In this document: piece after piece, positions 17,326 through 25,263 of the stretch
Position numbering within the stretch: the stretch's first letter is position 1
Layout of the letters: every line of letters begins with the position of its first letter
Assembly: GCA_964588695.1 (NCBI GenBank)
Contig: CAZPQK010000004.1
Location: forward strand, 186,001 to 250,000
Direction of reading: 5' to 3'
Length of the DNA stretch: 64,000 bases
Source of the DNA: CAZPQK01 sp964588695
Lineage (GTDB): Bacteria > Krumholzibacteriota > Krumholzibacteriia > WVZY01 > JAKEHA01
The notes under the pieces: model-generated
Told to the model about the DNA's origin: nothing
The model's input: the letters and a program-made list of their open reading frames with translations, nothing else
Databases searched by the model: none
Made by a program: the position numbers and the translations under genes

Positions 17326-17757
17326 TTAGTCATCGTCGCCAAATGTCGCCCGGAGCCCTTGCAGAAACGCTGCTTTCTCGGCCTCGGTGAGATTGGCCTC
17401 GGGATGCATGCGTAGATACGACGGGAGCGGCATCTTGCCCTTTTCGACCTCTTCGGCCGACTCGTGGGCGTGCCGTTGTGGCTTGTTGAACTCCGAAACG
17501 TTAAACTCTCCGCGCCCGTGATTAACATGGCCAACCACGAACCACTTCACCGGCGCCACGCTGGTATACCACGGCCATTTGGTTTCGTTGCTGTGACAAT
17601 CCCCACACGCGCGCATGAAAGTCTCGCGCGTCTCCGAGCTGTCCCACTCGGGTTCCTGGGCCACCGGCGGGTTCGTGCGCGCACCAACCGGCAGAAACTG
17701 GATCACGACTATTGCCAACAGCAAGACCGCCACGAGGGTTGCGAAAACTTTCTTCAT
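17326..17757 (-). CDS. Membrane-anchored haem-binding protein (cytochrome c-type CxxCH)
   Basis: A 143-residue protein with an N-terminal membrane anchor (residues 4-24) and one CxxCH haem c site, RACGDCHSNETKWPWY, at residues 50-63. This matches the small haem-binding domain family of FCB and other bacteria (Haem_bd-like), where the motif is followed by WPWY. A later Met-containing stretch (EVEKGKMPLPSYLRMHPEA) may supply the distal ligand. It presumably acts in the periplasm as a small electron-transfer protein. AAGGACTGG precedes the ATG, as in the upstream EamA gene. Partner oxidase or dehydrogenase genes are not visible nearby. Confidence 0.87.
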   Translation of the reverse strand: MKKVFATLVAVLLLAIVVIQFLPVGARTNPPVAQEPEWDSSETRETFMRACGDCHSNETKWPWYTSVAPVKWFVVGHVNHGRGEFNVSEFNKPQRHAHESAEEVEKGKMPLPSYLRMHPEANLTEAEKAAFLQGLRATFGDDD

Positions 17758-17774
17758 TCCAGTCCTTTCGCCGA

Positions 17775-18212
17775 CTAGGACAACGACTTTCGCGACACAA
17801 TAATAATAAAGCCGATACAGAGGAATACAAACCCCACTCCGTCACGAAGCGTCAGCGACGCCCGCCCCAACGCCGACTCTACCGCCAGCGACATTACCGG
17901 GTAGGCCAATGCGGTGTAAGCCACAGCGGTAACGTTTGATTTCGCGATACCGGTAATGAACAGCGTCTCTCCAATGAACAAAGCGACCACAGCGCCAATG
18001 GAAACGTAAACCCAGTGCTTTGCTGAAACCGCGTGAAAGTCGGTTTGTCCTCTCAGGATGATAAGTGTGACCAGGCAGATCACGCTGGCCATGACAATGG
18101 CCAGAGATGTTTTTACGACGGTGTTGCGGAATGTGTCGGCAATTCCAATGAGCGTAAACCCAATTGCAAAAGCCATTTGAGCCAGAAGGCCAAGGAGCAC
18201 GCCTTGTGTCAT
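17775..18212 (-). CDS. EamA/DMT-type membrane protein, single 5-helix half
   Basis: A 145-residue integral membrane protein with five predicted helices, equal to one half of an EamA-family drug/metabolite transporter (usually ten helices in two repeats). The C-terminal block SNVTAVAYTALAYPVMSLAVESALGRASLTLRDGVGFVFLCIGFIIIV resembles the end of an EamA repeat. Such half-length proteins may dimerise. The start is set at ATG 18212, preceded by AAAGGACTGG; an upstream extension to 18293 lacks a leader-like character. Substrate unknown. First gene of the minus-strand run down to 15321. Confidence 0.7.
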   Translation of the reverse strand: MTQGVLLGLLAQMAFAIGFTLIGIADTFRNTVVKTSLAIVMASVICLVTLIILRGQTDFHAVSAKHWVYVSIGAVVALFIGETLFITGIAKSNVTAVAYTALAYPVMSLAVESALGRASLTLRDGVGFVFLCIGFIIIVSRKSLS

Positions 18213-18314
18213 AGCCAGTCCTTTTGCTGATGGTTGGTGTTCGCAGCAGTTTACCGCAAGGTGGTCGTCAGCGGCCAATTCCGATTCCCGCAAATGGGGT
18301 TCGACTCTTGCATA

Positions 18315-18323
18315 TGCTAGTAT
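18315..18323 (+). promoter_or_regulatory. Extended -10 promoter of the jelly-roll protein gene
   Basis: TGCTAGTAT, 56 bp before the ATG at 18380; no good -35. A GGGGGAT sequence precedes the start codon as ribosome binding site. Confidence 0.5.
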
Positions 18324-18379
18324 AGAGAGCCTGGAGCGCAGCGGTTCACCATCCCTTAACCTTCCTAGGGGGATCTCTA

Positions 18380-19489
18380 ATGACCTGGCAACGCCCGGTT
18401 GTTCTGGCGACTTTTATGGTTCTTGCGGCAACTAGTGCCGCGCTCGCGCAAAACTGGACGCTGAGCGACGAGTTCAACGACGCCGCGACCACTTCGAACT
18501 GGTCCCGATTTCACGACGTCGGCGACTGGCCGGATAAGGCTGTCACCGCCGACATCAATACCACTTCGCCCGGCAACCTCTACATCCGTCCCAGCTCCTG
18601 CGGCTGGTACAACGACCTTCATGCACCTACATTTTTTAAGACACTTACCGGTGACTTCGTGGTCGAGACGCGGGTTCGTGCCGATGGCACGACAACACCG
18701 ATTCCTACGCAACCGTATTCGCTTGCGGGCATTTTCATTCGAACGCCGCGCGCAGTTTCCAAAGCCACGTGGGTAGCGGGTCAAGAAAACTGGATGTTCT
18801 TTTCGGTCGGCATGGGCGACACGCCCAACACCTACACGTTCGAACGTAAAACCACGACACTTAGCAACTCGCAGCTCGTGCTTACGCCGATCACCGACTC
18901 CGGATTACAACCGGTAACCAGCGGTTGGATTCGTCTTCGCATTACCCGTACTGGTGCCGACTTCACACTGGAGTACCAGGTTCCGGGCGACATCTGGCAA
19001 ACTCACTGGGTGTTTACTCGCAATGACATGCCGGCCACGCTCGATGTGGGTGTCACCGCCTACTCTGACTGGCCGACGATATCGCCATATGTCAGCGATC
19101 CGCTTACCGGCAATTGCGATGTCTTCACGGTCAACAACGACCTGGAAGCACATTTCGACTACGTCCGCTACGGAAACCTGGCAACAGGTATAGAGTCCCC
19201 AGGGGCTCGTGTGCAACTCGACCAGAACTTTCCCAACCCGTTTAACCCAACGACGACGATTCGCTATTGGATTAGCGTGGCTGGTCCGGTAAAACTAAAC
19301 GTCTACGATGCTTCCGGTGCGCTTGTGCGCACGCTTGTCGATGGTGTGGTCAACCCGAATGCGGGGGGCAATACGGTCATCTGGAACGGTCGCAACAACG
19401 TCGGCGCGACCGTTACTAGCGGCGTTTATTTTTATCGCCTTGAGGCCGCCGGAGTGATTCGCACGCAAAAGTTGGTGCTGCTTAAGTAG
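18380..19489 (+). CDS. Secreted concanavalin/jelly-roll (DUF1349-like) protein with sorting domain
   Basis: A 369-residue exported protein. The signal peptide is in residues 1-24 (ending AALAQNW). The body (WTLSDEFNDAATTSNWSRFHD ... FVVETRVRAD ... AGIFIRTPR ... WIRLRITRTGADFTLEYQ) has the layout of laminin-G/DUF1349-type beta-jelly-roll domains, which often bind carbohydrate. The C-terminal 80 residues are the FlgD-like sorting domain (FPNPFNPTTTI, VIWNGRNN, SGVYFYRLEA, KLVLLK). No catalytic residues are evident. A GNAT gene follows after 15 bp on the same strand and may be co-transcribed. Confidence 0.8.
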   Translation: MTWQRPVVLATFMVLAATSAALAQNWTLSDEFNDAATTSNWSRFHDVGDWPDKAVTADINTTSPGNLYIRPSSCGWYNDLHAPTFFKTLTGDFVVETRVRADGTTTPIPTQPYSLAGIFIRTPRAVSKATWVAGQENWMFFSVGMGDTPNTYTFERKTTTLSNSQLVLTPITDSGLQPVTSGWIRLRITRTGADFTLEYQVPGDIWQTHWVFTRNDMPATLDVGVTAYSDWPTISPYVSDPLTGNCDVFTVNNDLEAHFDYVRYGNLATGIESPGARVQLDQNFPNPFNPTTTIRYWISVAGPVKLNVYDASGALVRTLVDGVVNPNAGGNTVIWNGRNNVGATVTSGVYFYRLEAAGVIRTQKLVLLK

Positions 19490-19504
19490 CTCGAAACGGT
19501 TCCG

Positions 19505-20143
19505 ATGGAAAATCTGTATCGCCAGCGCAAATGGCTGTACGAAATTACCTCGCCAAGCGACCCGCGGTTCGCCGAGTGGATGTACATTTACGAGACGAGT
19601 TTTCCGCCGGACCAGCGCCAGCTAACGTCCGAGCAGATTGGGTTGATGCAATCGATCGCGGAAGGAACCTGCACCGACACGTGGTTTCTGGCGGCGCTCG
19701 ACAAAATGGGCAAAGTCTACGGAATTGCGCAAGTGTTGATGATGCTAAAACAGCCCCGCGCCGCCGCGCTGGTTTATCTTGCTGTTCATCCCGACCATCG
19801 CGGACAAGGAAAAGGCGCGCGGCTGTACGCCGACGTGCTGGAACGCGTTACCATGAATGATTGCTCGGCGATGTTGTTCGAAGTAGAGGTTCCGGAAACA
19901 ATGCCCACACCGGCGCGGCAAAATCTGGCCGCGCGACGACTTGGCTTTTACCGCCGCAACGGCGCCCGGGTGCTAGAAGGCGCGACCTTTACCGAGTCGG
20001 TCGCGCCGGGACAACCGATTTGTTCGTGGTCCATCATGGTGCACCCCATCAAGGGCCCCATGAAACCGGTCGAAGGCAAGGAGCTGGCGATTCGGCTTCA
20101 TCGCGACGGCGTCCGCTTTGACGACGACCTTCGCTGGGATTAG
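19505..20143 (+). CDS. GNAT-family N-acetyltransferase
   Basis: A 212-residue GCN5-related acetyltransferase. The acetyl-CoA motif A is visible at VYLAVHPDHRGQGKGARLYADVLERV (about residues 92-117), with the R-G-Q-G-K-G pyrophosphate loop, and the motif B region follows (RRLGFYRRNGARVLEG). The C-terminal extension (MVHPIKGPMKPVEGKELAIRLHRDGVRFDDD) is characteristic of a bacterial GNAT subgroup. The acceptor substrate is unknown. It lies 15 bp downstream of the jelly-roll gene with only a poor Shine-Dalgarno sequence. Confidence 0.85.
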   Translation: MENLYRQRKWLYEITSPSDPRFAEWMYIYETSFPPDQRQLTSEQIGLMQSIAEGTCTDTWFLAALDKMGKVYGIAQVLMMLKQPRAAALVYLAVHPDHRGQGKGARLYADVLERVTMNDCSAMLFEVEVPETMPTPARQNLAARRLGFYRRNGARVLEGATFTESVAPGQPICSWSIMVHPIKGPMKPVEGKELAIRLHRDGVRFDDDLRWD

Positions 20144-20165
20144 TCTTGGGCGCCGCAACCGTTGG

Positions 20166-20501
20166 CTATTGCAGGCTGGTAAGCCGGGTCGTTATCAGCG
20201 CATCACGCAGTGCAGTTGGCGAGTCCGAGATAATTCGCGCTACTTCGGTGCTATGATGCGCGTGCATCGATGACGTCACCGCCCCCTGGTATTGCGCAGA
20301 CTCGTCGGCCTCGTTGTCGCTTTGCGCAACCTTCACCAGCACGACGATAACCACGGCGACGACAACGACTATCACGACAGCGGTTAGGGCCAGGTTGTCG
20401 ATGAAATTGTCCACGAACCTGTCGCCCTGTGTATCGGTATCGGCGTGGCTAACGCCGGCCAAGAACACAAAGCACATCGCCAGCACGATGATTTTCTTCA
20501 T
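20166..20501 (-). CDS. Small exported protein with an all-Val/Ile membrane segment
   Basis: A 111-residue protein of unknown function. The signal peptide (MKKIIVLAMCFVFLAGVSHA) is followed by a short acidic stretch. A 20-residue segment made almost only of Val, Ile, Ala and Leu (AVVIVVVVAVVIVVLVKV) comes next, then a polar C-terminal tail. It may be a bitopic inner-membrane protein or a bacteriocin-like/pore-type peptide; no homologous family is recognised. The ATG at 20501 is preceded by GGAGGGG, and an extended -10 promoter lies at 20530-20538, so it is transcribed on its own. Confidence 0.65.
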   Translation of the reverse strand: MKKIIVLAMCFVFLAGVSHADTDTQGDRFVDNFIDNLALTAVVIVVVVAVVIVVLVKVAQSDNEADESAQYQGAVTSSMHAHHSTEVARIISDSPTALRDALITTRLTSLQ

Positions 20502-20529
20502 TTCCCCTCCAAGGATCAGTTCTCGATCC

Positions 20530-20538
20530 ATTATAACA
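20530..20538 (-). promoter_or_regulatory. Extended -10 promoter of the small exported protein
   Basis: Minus strand GTGTTATAATGGA: TG-T-TATAAT at 20538-20530, 29 bp before the ATG. Nearly identical to the cores at 4347 and 21955. Confidence 0.65.
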
Positions 20539-20550
20539 CCGAACATTCCA

Positions 20551-20578
20551 TAAAAAAGGCGCTCCTATTTGAAGCGCC
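20551..20578 (-). terminator. Rho-independent terminator of the kelch gene
   Basis: GGCGCT ... AGCGCC stem (20558-20563 with 20573-20578), 9-nt loop, followed in the minus direction by six to seven T residues (20557-20551). It lies 26 bp downstream of the kelch-protein stop codon and just upstream of the next gene's promoter. Confidence 0.85.
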
Positions 20579-20604
20579 TCTTTAAGTAAGTCTGGTCGGT
20601 TTGG

Positions 20605-21903
20605 CTATTTGGCGAGGAGCATTTTCCTGCTAAGTACCTGTCCGCCAGCAGTTTCCAGGCGATACAAATACATTCCTGACGCGACCGTACGTCCGGCGTT
20701 GTCACGGCCGTTCCACACCACGGTGTTACGTCCGCTCGAACGGGTCTCGTCGAGCAGGTTGCGAATCAACTGGCCGCGCGCGGAGTACACGTCCACGCGA
20801 ACTCGTTCGGGCTGAGCAAGATCAAACCCAATTGTTGTCGTCGGATTGAATGGGTTGGGCGCGTTTTGTAACAGCACCGCGTTGCCGATCGCCGGAGTTT
20901 CTCCAACACTGGTAACGACGTCGGACAATCCGGTCAGTTCCCACACATCGTTGTACGTGGTGCCGTCGCTTCCACCAAACACGACCATACGATCGTTAGC
21001 GCCGTCATAGATAGCACTCGCGGCTTCGCGATCGCCGGGCCCACCAGACGCTGTCACCTGGGTAAACTCTTCGGTCCATAAGTCGAACGCCCACACTTCA
21101 TCGGAGTACCCGCTGATCGTAAACCCTCCATAGAGGATCATCCGCCGGTTGGCGGCATCGTAGACGTTAGAAGGAAACCAGCGTCCTGCCGGGCGAATGG
21201 TCGGGGTGATTTCGGACCAGGTGTTCGAGTTGAGGTCAAACGCCCATACATCGTCCAGCGCGCCTCCGTTTTGCCCGCCGTACATGATCATGCGATGGCC
21301 AACTTCGTCGTAACACGCGGAGTGAAGGCAGCGTTCGATTGGCCCTGGCGAAGACGACACGTCGGTCCACGTGTTTGCGGTCGCGTTGAAACGCCAAACA
21401 TCGTCGAAGCGTCCCATGTTGGTGAAACCAGCAAAAGTCACCAGGTCGTTGGTGTTCGGATCGCGCACGAGAGCAACGCCGTAGCGAACGTTCGGTGGGC
21501 CGCCGGTCGGCGAATACAATGACCACGTGTTCGATGTGAGATCAAACTCCCAGACGTCGTTAAAGAACGTACCCGGCGCCTGGCCCGACCAGGTAATCAT
21601 GCGATGTCCGACCGGATCGTAAATACTTCCCGGCGTACGACGCGGCGCTGGCGACGTACCCATCGGTGTCAGGTCCGTCCACATTTCGGTGTCGAGGTCG
21701 AATGCCCAGATGTCGTTCTTGTCGCTGGCCGCCCGACCACCAAAGATGATCATTCGATTGTCCTGGGCATCAAACACACCAGACGCCCACGCGCGCGTCG
21801 ACGGCTCGGGGCCGGTCGCGGGCGATAGATCGTTCCAGGTCTGTGCCGCCAGTGGGTTGGCCGCAAGCAGGGTCATCAGAAGCGCAAAGTATAGGTTTTT
21901 CAT
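20605..21903 (-). CDS. Secreted kelch-repeat beta-propeller with sorting domain
   Basis: A 432-residue exported protein. The signal peptide (MKNLYFALLMTLLAANPLAAQ) starts at ATG 21903. At least six kelch repeats follow, each with the pattern R..h..YD...[DN]RMI[IV][FY]GG....[FG].N-D[VI]W.FD-L....W..[LVI] (for example NRMIIFGGRAASDKNDIWAFDLDTEMW). Kelch propellers are binding scaffolds; galactose-oxidase catalytic residues cannot be assigned here. The C-terminal 85 residues are the FlgD-like sorting domain (APNPFNPTTTI, VWNGRDNAG, SGMYLYRLE, KMLLAK). It has its own extended -10 promoter and a strong terminator. Confidence 0.88.
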   Translation of the reverse strand: MKNLYFALLMTLLAANPLAAQTWNDLSPATGPEPSTRAWASGVFDAQDNRMIIFGGRAASDKNDIWAFDLDTEMWTDLTPMGTSPAPRRTPGSIYDPVGHRMITWSGQAPGTFFNDVWEFDLTSNTWSLYSPTGGPPNVRYGVALVRDPNTNDLVTFAGFTNMGRFDDVWRFNATANTWTDVSSSPGPIERCLHSACYDEVGHRMIMYGGQNGGALDDVWAFDLNSNTWSEITPTIRPAGRWFPSNVYDAANRRMILYGGFTISGYSDEVWAFDLWTEEFTQVTASGGPGDREAASAIYDGANDRMVVFGGSDGTTYNDVWELTGLSDVVTSVGETPAIGNAVLLQNAPNPFNPTTTIGFDLAQPERVRVDVYSARGQLIRNLLDETRSSGRNTVVWNGRDNAGRTVASGMYLYRLETAGGQVLSRKMLLAK

Positions 21904-21954
21904 GGGTTCTATGAGTTCGGGGAAGGGGCGCATCTTTGGGCCGAGTGTGCCTCC

Positions 21955-21963
21955 ATTATAACA
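21955..21963 (-). promoter_or_regulatory. Extended -10 promoter of the kelch gene
   Basis: Minus strand GTGTTATAATGGAGG: TG-T-TATAAT at 21963-21955, 51 bp before the ATG. The core and the GGAGG following it match the promoter at 4347-4355. Confidence 0.65.
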
Positions 21964-22028
21964 CGCTTTAACACTGGATGTTGGAGGTACGCCGGACGCG
22001 TGGGACTGTGACACACTTTTTTGCGGTG

Positions 22029-22304
22029 TTACGCGCTATCTCCAAAGCGCTTCGCGCTGCGCTCGCGCGCCTTCTGGGCTTCAACCTCACGATCCTTCGG
22101 CGGCGCAGAGGTTGTCAGCTCGCCCATCAACCGTGCAATTACAGATTGGACATCATTAACCGCTCGATCGAATGCCTCCTGGTTGGCTTGCGAGGGCTTG
22201 GAATAGCCGCTTACCTTGCGAACAAACTGTAGCGACGCTGCGTGAATTTCGTCGGCGGTCGCGGGCGGCTCGAAGTTGTAAAGCGTTCGAATGTTGCGAC
22301 ACAT
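22029..22304 (-). CDS. DUF2277-family protein
   Basis: A 91-residue cytoplasmic protein. It begins with the conserved DUF2277 N-terminus MCRNIRTLYNFEPPATADEI, followed by HAASLQFVRKVSGYSKPSQANQEAFDRAV, which is nearly invariant in this family. Function is unknown. The tail (TTSAPPKDREVEAQKARERSAKRFGDSA) is charged and probably disordered. AGGAGAC precedes the ATG at 22304; the longer frame to 22349 is rejected because the family starts MCRN. It stands alone, downstream of the VIT transporter gene on the same strand. Confidence 0.9.
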   Translation of the reverse strand: MCRNIRTLYNFEPPATADEIHAASLQFVRKVSGYSKPSQANQEAFDRAVNDVQSVIARLMGELTTSAPPKDREVEAQKARERSAKRFGDSA

Positions 22305-22377
22305 GTTTTCTTGTCTCCTATCTGAAACTAATCGAAAGCCCGACATCAATGCTAGAACTCGGCTCGCACGGGAGTGT

Positions 22378-23106
22378 TTACTTCAACACCAACCTCTCGA
22401 GAATGTCACCGACGAAATAGGCGACCGTGGCGGCGATCGCGCCCAACACCAGAGTTTCGAGAATGCCTTTCATGCGGCTCGACTGCGTGACGTAGCTTTT
22501 AAGCCAACCCACTCCCACGAAACCTAAGCCGGTTAACACACTGGCGTATAAGAAAAGGTTCTTACTTAGCGGCGAGATGAAATCCCATACATAAACCAGC
22601 AGCGGAACCAAACCCACCAGGAGAAATGACCCAAACGTCACGCCGCCGATCGTGAACGGTGATTTTTGGTTTTTCATCATACCCAATTCGTCGGTCATCA
22701 TGGTGTCTACCCATTGCTCGCGATCCGCCGTGATCACCTCCACCGCCTGTTCAAGCAACTCCCCTTCGAACCCTTTGGCCGCGAAGATCTCGCGAACCTC
22801 TTCGCGCTCGTGTTCGGGCATGTGCTCGGTTTCCCACATTTCGATGTTACGGTGCTTTTCGTAGTTTTCGCGCTCTGACTTGCTGGACAGGTAGGCACCG
22901 ATCGACATCGCGAATCCATCGGCAAGCAAATTGGCAAATCCAAGAATGATAATGATCGCGCTCTCCAAGCCAGCACCCACGGCGCCGGCCACCACAGCAA
23001 AGGTCGTCACGCAACCGTCGATGCCGCCATAGACAAACTCGCCAAGGTACTCTTGCACCTTGCCGAGCCGTCGTTCACCGTGTAGATCGAGTTCGTCGTG
23101 ATTCAT
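22378..23106 (-). CDS. VIT1/CCC1-family Fe2+/Mn2+ transporter
   Basis: A 242-residue membrane protein of the vacuolar iron transporter family, which moves Fe2+ or Mn2+ out of the cytosol. Conserved blocks are YLGEFVYGGIDGCVTTFAVVAGAVGAGL (first helix with the Asp-Gly pair), GFANLLADGFAMSIGAYLSSKSE (second helix with Asp and Met), and an acidic, His/Met-containing cytosolic helical hairpin. There, HMPEHEREEVREIFAAKGFEGELLEQAVEVI corresponds to the metal-binding domain of plant VIT1. Three C-terminal helices follow. Its start codon shares one base with the stop of the upstream gene (TAATG), so the two are translationally coupled. Confidence 0.92.
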   Translation of the reverse strand: MNHDELDLHGERRLGKVQEYLGEFVYGGIDGCVTTFAVVAGAVGAGLESAIIIILGFANLLADGFAMSIGAYLSSKSERENYEKHRNIEMWETEHMPEHEREEVREIFAAKGFEGELLEQAVEVITADREQWVDTMMTDELGMMKNQKSPFTIGGVTFGSFLLVGLVPLLVYVWDFISPLSKNLFLYASVLTGLGFVGVGWLKSYVTQSSRMKGILETLVLGAIAATVAYFVGDILERLVLK

Positions 23107-23552
23107 TAAAACGATAAGGTTAGCTGGACTCCTCTGCTCCCCGGAGCATACTGGATCGCGACATCACGTTGTTTGGCTTCGGTGGGTGCGCTCGATGCGG
23201 CCCATAGTGTAAGCGCACCAAGAATCACATGGAAGCCCGCAGCAAACTGCATCATCTCGCGATTGTTCGAACTGCCTTCCCGTGCCACCACAAGTTGCGC
23301 GCCACCAATTCCAATTTCCAGTAGCCCAATCGCTTTTCCCCAGCCGGGATTTCCCCGCGACGGATCGCGTAGAATCGTGGCTTTTACGTTTGAATCTATT
23401 GTGATTAGTGACGCCAGTGGCAAAGGTGGCAGAAACAGTGCGAAGTAATTGGGGTCGTCAACAACGTCGGCCTTCGCTGTCGCCATCGAGCACGCGATGG
23501 CAACCAGCCCGATCACGCCAATCCATTTGGTTCTTTTAGAGGCGGTCATCAT
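23106..23552 (-). CDS. Hypothetical membrane protein coupled to the VIT transporter
   Basis: A 148-residue protein not recognised as a known family. An N-terminal helix or signal (WIGVIGLVAIACSMATAKA) is followed by two weak hydrophobic segments (LFLPPLPLASLITI, and AAGFHVILGALTLWAASS). A Gly-rich central part is predicted as membrane-associated (GWGKAIGLLEIGIGGAQLVVA). GGGGAG precedes the ATG at 23552. Its stop codon TAA overlaps the ATG of the VIT gene (TAATG), so the two proteins are probably made together, and a role in Fe/Mn handling is possible by association only. Confidence 0.6.
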   Translation of the reverse strand: MMTASKRTKWIGVIGLVAIACSMATAKADVVDDPNYFALFLPPLPLASLITIDSNVKATILRDPSRGNPGWGKAIGLLEIGIGGAQLVVAREGSSNNREMMQFAAGFHVILGALTLWAASSAPTEAKQRDVAIQYAPGSRGVQLTLSF

Positions 23553-23605
23553 CTTCTCCCCAGGGGCGGTGCGGGGTATTCCTAAGGATACCATCCGCCC
23601 CTCAC

Positions 23606-23640
23606 AAACAAAAGCCCCGGCCCGAAGACCGGAGCTTTTG
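23606..23640 (-). terminator. Terminator hairpin downstream of the spondin lipoprotein
   Basis: AAAGC-c-CCGG / CCGG-a-GCTTT (23611-23620 with 23629-23638), with T-rich sequence after the stem in the minus direction. Symmetric enough to act on both strands. Confidence 0.65.
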
Positions 23641-23642
23641 CT

Positions 23643-23756
23643 CCGCCGTTACGCCAAATCGGCCCCACTTGCCAATTTACGGCGGATAGAACGTAGCCCG
23701 ACCGCGAGAAACCCACTCGGCGATTCGTTTCCCGCTTCGCCTGGGCTACGTAGTTC
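23643..23756. repeat. REP-like palindromic element
   Basis: Directly downstream of the spondin gene lies a second, longer dyad: GAAC-GTAGCCC (23689-23699) pairs with GGGCTAC-gta-GTTC (23743-23756). An inner GCG-a-GAAAC / GTTTC-c-CGC stem extends it. A third hairpin, CCGCCGT/ACGGCGG (23643-23649 with 23679-23685), precedes it. The core (GTAGCCCaggcgaagcgg) resembles the dispersed intergenic palindromes of many environmental bacterial genomes. Only one copy is seen here, so repetitiveness is untested. Confidence 0.45.
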
Positions 23757-25096
23757 TAACGAACGCGCGTGACCGTCAACATCGCCGACGGATCTTCCCA
23801 GCCCCACTTTGCGGGGTCCAGGTCGCCATCGCCAGAAATGCCCGGATGATGACGGATGCGCTTGTGTTCGTCGGTGCCTGCCCCCGGTCCGCTGCAGCAC
23901 GGCCCAGGAATACTCGATACGAGTTCGTCGTTCACTTCGGTACCGGCGTCGTACGAGTTCAGGTAATAGCCAACGCGCCCGCCAAAGGGAAGCGCGAGCC
24001 TATCGACGCCCGAGAATCCGTCGTTGGTGTTGACCAACATAAAAGCCATCGACAGCCACCGGTACGAGAACGTTCCCTCGATTGTGTAGGTGTCAGTACC
24101 GCCTGGCCCCACGGGGCCCGCGCCGGTTTCGATCGCGAACACGTGCTTGCTACCGGATAGTTCACCGGCAAGCGTTGCCGTTCCACCGTCTTCGGCCAGT
24201 TCTTCAAGCCCGGGGCTGGCATAACCACCGGCGTTCCATACCTTCGCACTCTTTCGATGCGTCACCAAAAGCGGCGGGGAAAACACTTGTGCCGCGCCGT
24301 CGCCACGATCTTCCGTATTGTTGGTGAGTGCTACTTCCCAAGCGGGTGCGAGGCGGCGCACGGTCACCCTGGCAACCGGCCCGGTCCAACCCCACGTGGC
24401 GGGATCAAGATCGCCGTCGCCGGTGATGCCGGGATGGGCGTGAATGACACCGTGCTCGTCGTCGCCCGCGCCGGGCGTACCGCAGCACGGCCCGGGAATA
24501 TGTGCTTCAAGTTCGGTGTTAACTTCGGTTCCCGCGTCGTATGCGTTCAGCATGAACGTCGTTTCGCCGCCAACGGGCAAGATCGCGCGGTCGAGGCCGG
24601 CGAAACCGTCATTCGTGTTGACCAACATAAACACCAGCGACAACCGGCGGGCATTAGACACAGTGGCAATTGTATAGGTAGCCGACTGACCCGGAGGAAT
24701 CGGACCGGCCGCCGCAAACGACTCGTGGACGCGGCCAGCACCATCGAGCAATGCCAACATGCCCGAGTTGTCACCGTCTTCTGCAATCGCTTCCAGCTCG
24801 GCGGAGGCTTCGGTACCAACCCGAAACATCCGCACGACCGGATGGTGGGTTGCCAGGACCGGTGGCGAAAACACCTGCGCGGCGCCACCACCGTTGTCGA
24901 CGGTTAGGTTTTCAATCGTAACTTCGTAAGTGCGAGTCGACGCGGCCACGCCGTACTCAGGGTTGGAAAAGGCTTGTAGCAATGGCGTGGGCTCGCTGTC
25001 GTCGGTAACATCAACTTGCGTCGGCTGATCCTGCGAACAACCAAACACCAATGCCACCAGCAACAACGCCACACCGATCAGTGTGAGTCGTCTCAA
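23756..25096 (-). CDS. Lipoprotein with two tandem spondin domains, TTG start
   Basis: A 446-residue lipoprotein. The start is set at TTG 25096 because GGAGGAG lies 5 nt upstream and the product then begins MRRLTLIGVALLLVALVFGC, a lipoprotein signal with lipobox VFGC. The earlier in-frame start at 25195 would bury it. Two copies of the spondin N-type domain follow (about residues 60-240 and 250-446). Each has QVFSPP.L.TH, an LEE/LEA-[IL]-AEDG block, MLVNTNDGF[AS]G[LV]DR, NAYDAGTEVN and PGPCCG...DEH..I..HPGI.GDGDLDP..WGW. Spondin domains in bacteria are exported and of unknown ligand; in eukaryotes they are matrix-binding. Confidence 0.88.
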   Translation of the reverse strand: MRRLTLIGVALLLVALVFGCSQDQPTQVDVTDDSEPTPLLQAFSNPEYGVAASTRTYEVTIENLTVDNGGGAAQVFSPPVLATHHPVVRMFRVGTEASAELEAIAEDGDNSGMLALLDGAGRVHESFAAAGPIPPGQSATYTIATVSNARRLSLVFMLVNTNDGFAGLDRAILPVGGETTFMLNAYDAGTEVNTELEAHIPGPCCGTPGAGDDEHGVIHAHPGITGDGDLDPATWGWTGPVARVTVRRLAPAWEVALTNNTEDRGDGAAQVFSPPLLVTHRKSAKVWNAGGYASPGLEELAEDGGTATLAGELSGSKHVFAIETGAGPVGPGGTDTYTIEGTFSYRWLSMAFMLVNTNDGFSGVDRLALPFGGRVGYYLNSYDAGTEVNDELVSSIPGPCCSGPGAGTDEHKRIRHHPGISGDGDLDPAKWGWEDPSAMLTVTRVR

Positions 25097-25248
25097 TGGT
25101 CTCCTCCATTTGTGATAGACGCGACGCGTTCTGGTGTCTAAAGGACATGCGCCGACGCTAAGCTTGCGAGTGGGGTTGGTGGTGGTACGTTGCAACCGCA
25201 GGAGTGTGACGACAATTTTTTACGAATCTTCTAGCGCCAACAGAGGTG

Positions 25249-25257
25249 TGTTAGGAT
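25249..25257 (+). promoter_or_regulatory. Extended -10 implying a leaderless mRNA for the PLP enzyme
   Basis: TGTTAGGAT is followed by exactly six bases (GGGCGC) and then the ATG at 25264, so transcription would start at or next to the A of ATG. No Shine-Dalgarno sequence is present. Confidence 0.55.
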
Positions 25258-25263
25258 GGGCGC

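Noticed and set aside
24257..24907. 216-codon plus-strand frame within the spondin gene
   Set aside because: Runs opposite to two clear spondin domains; no ribosome binding site and no recognisable fold.
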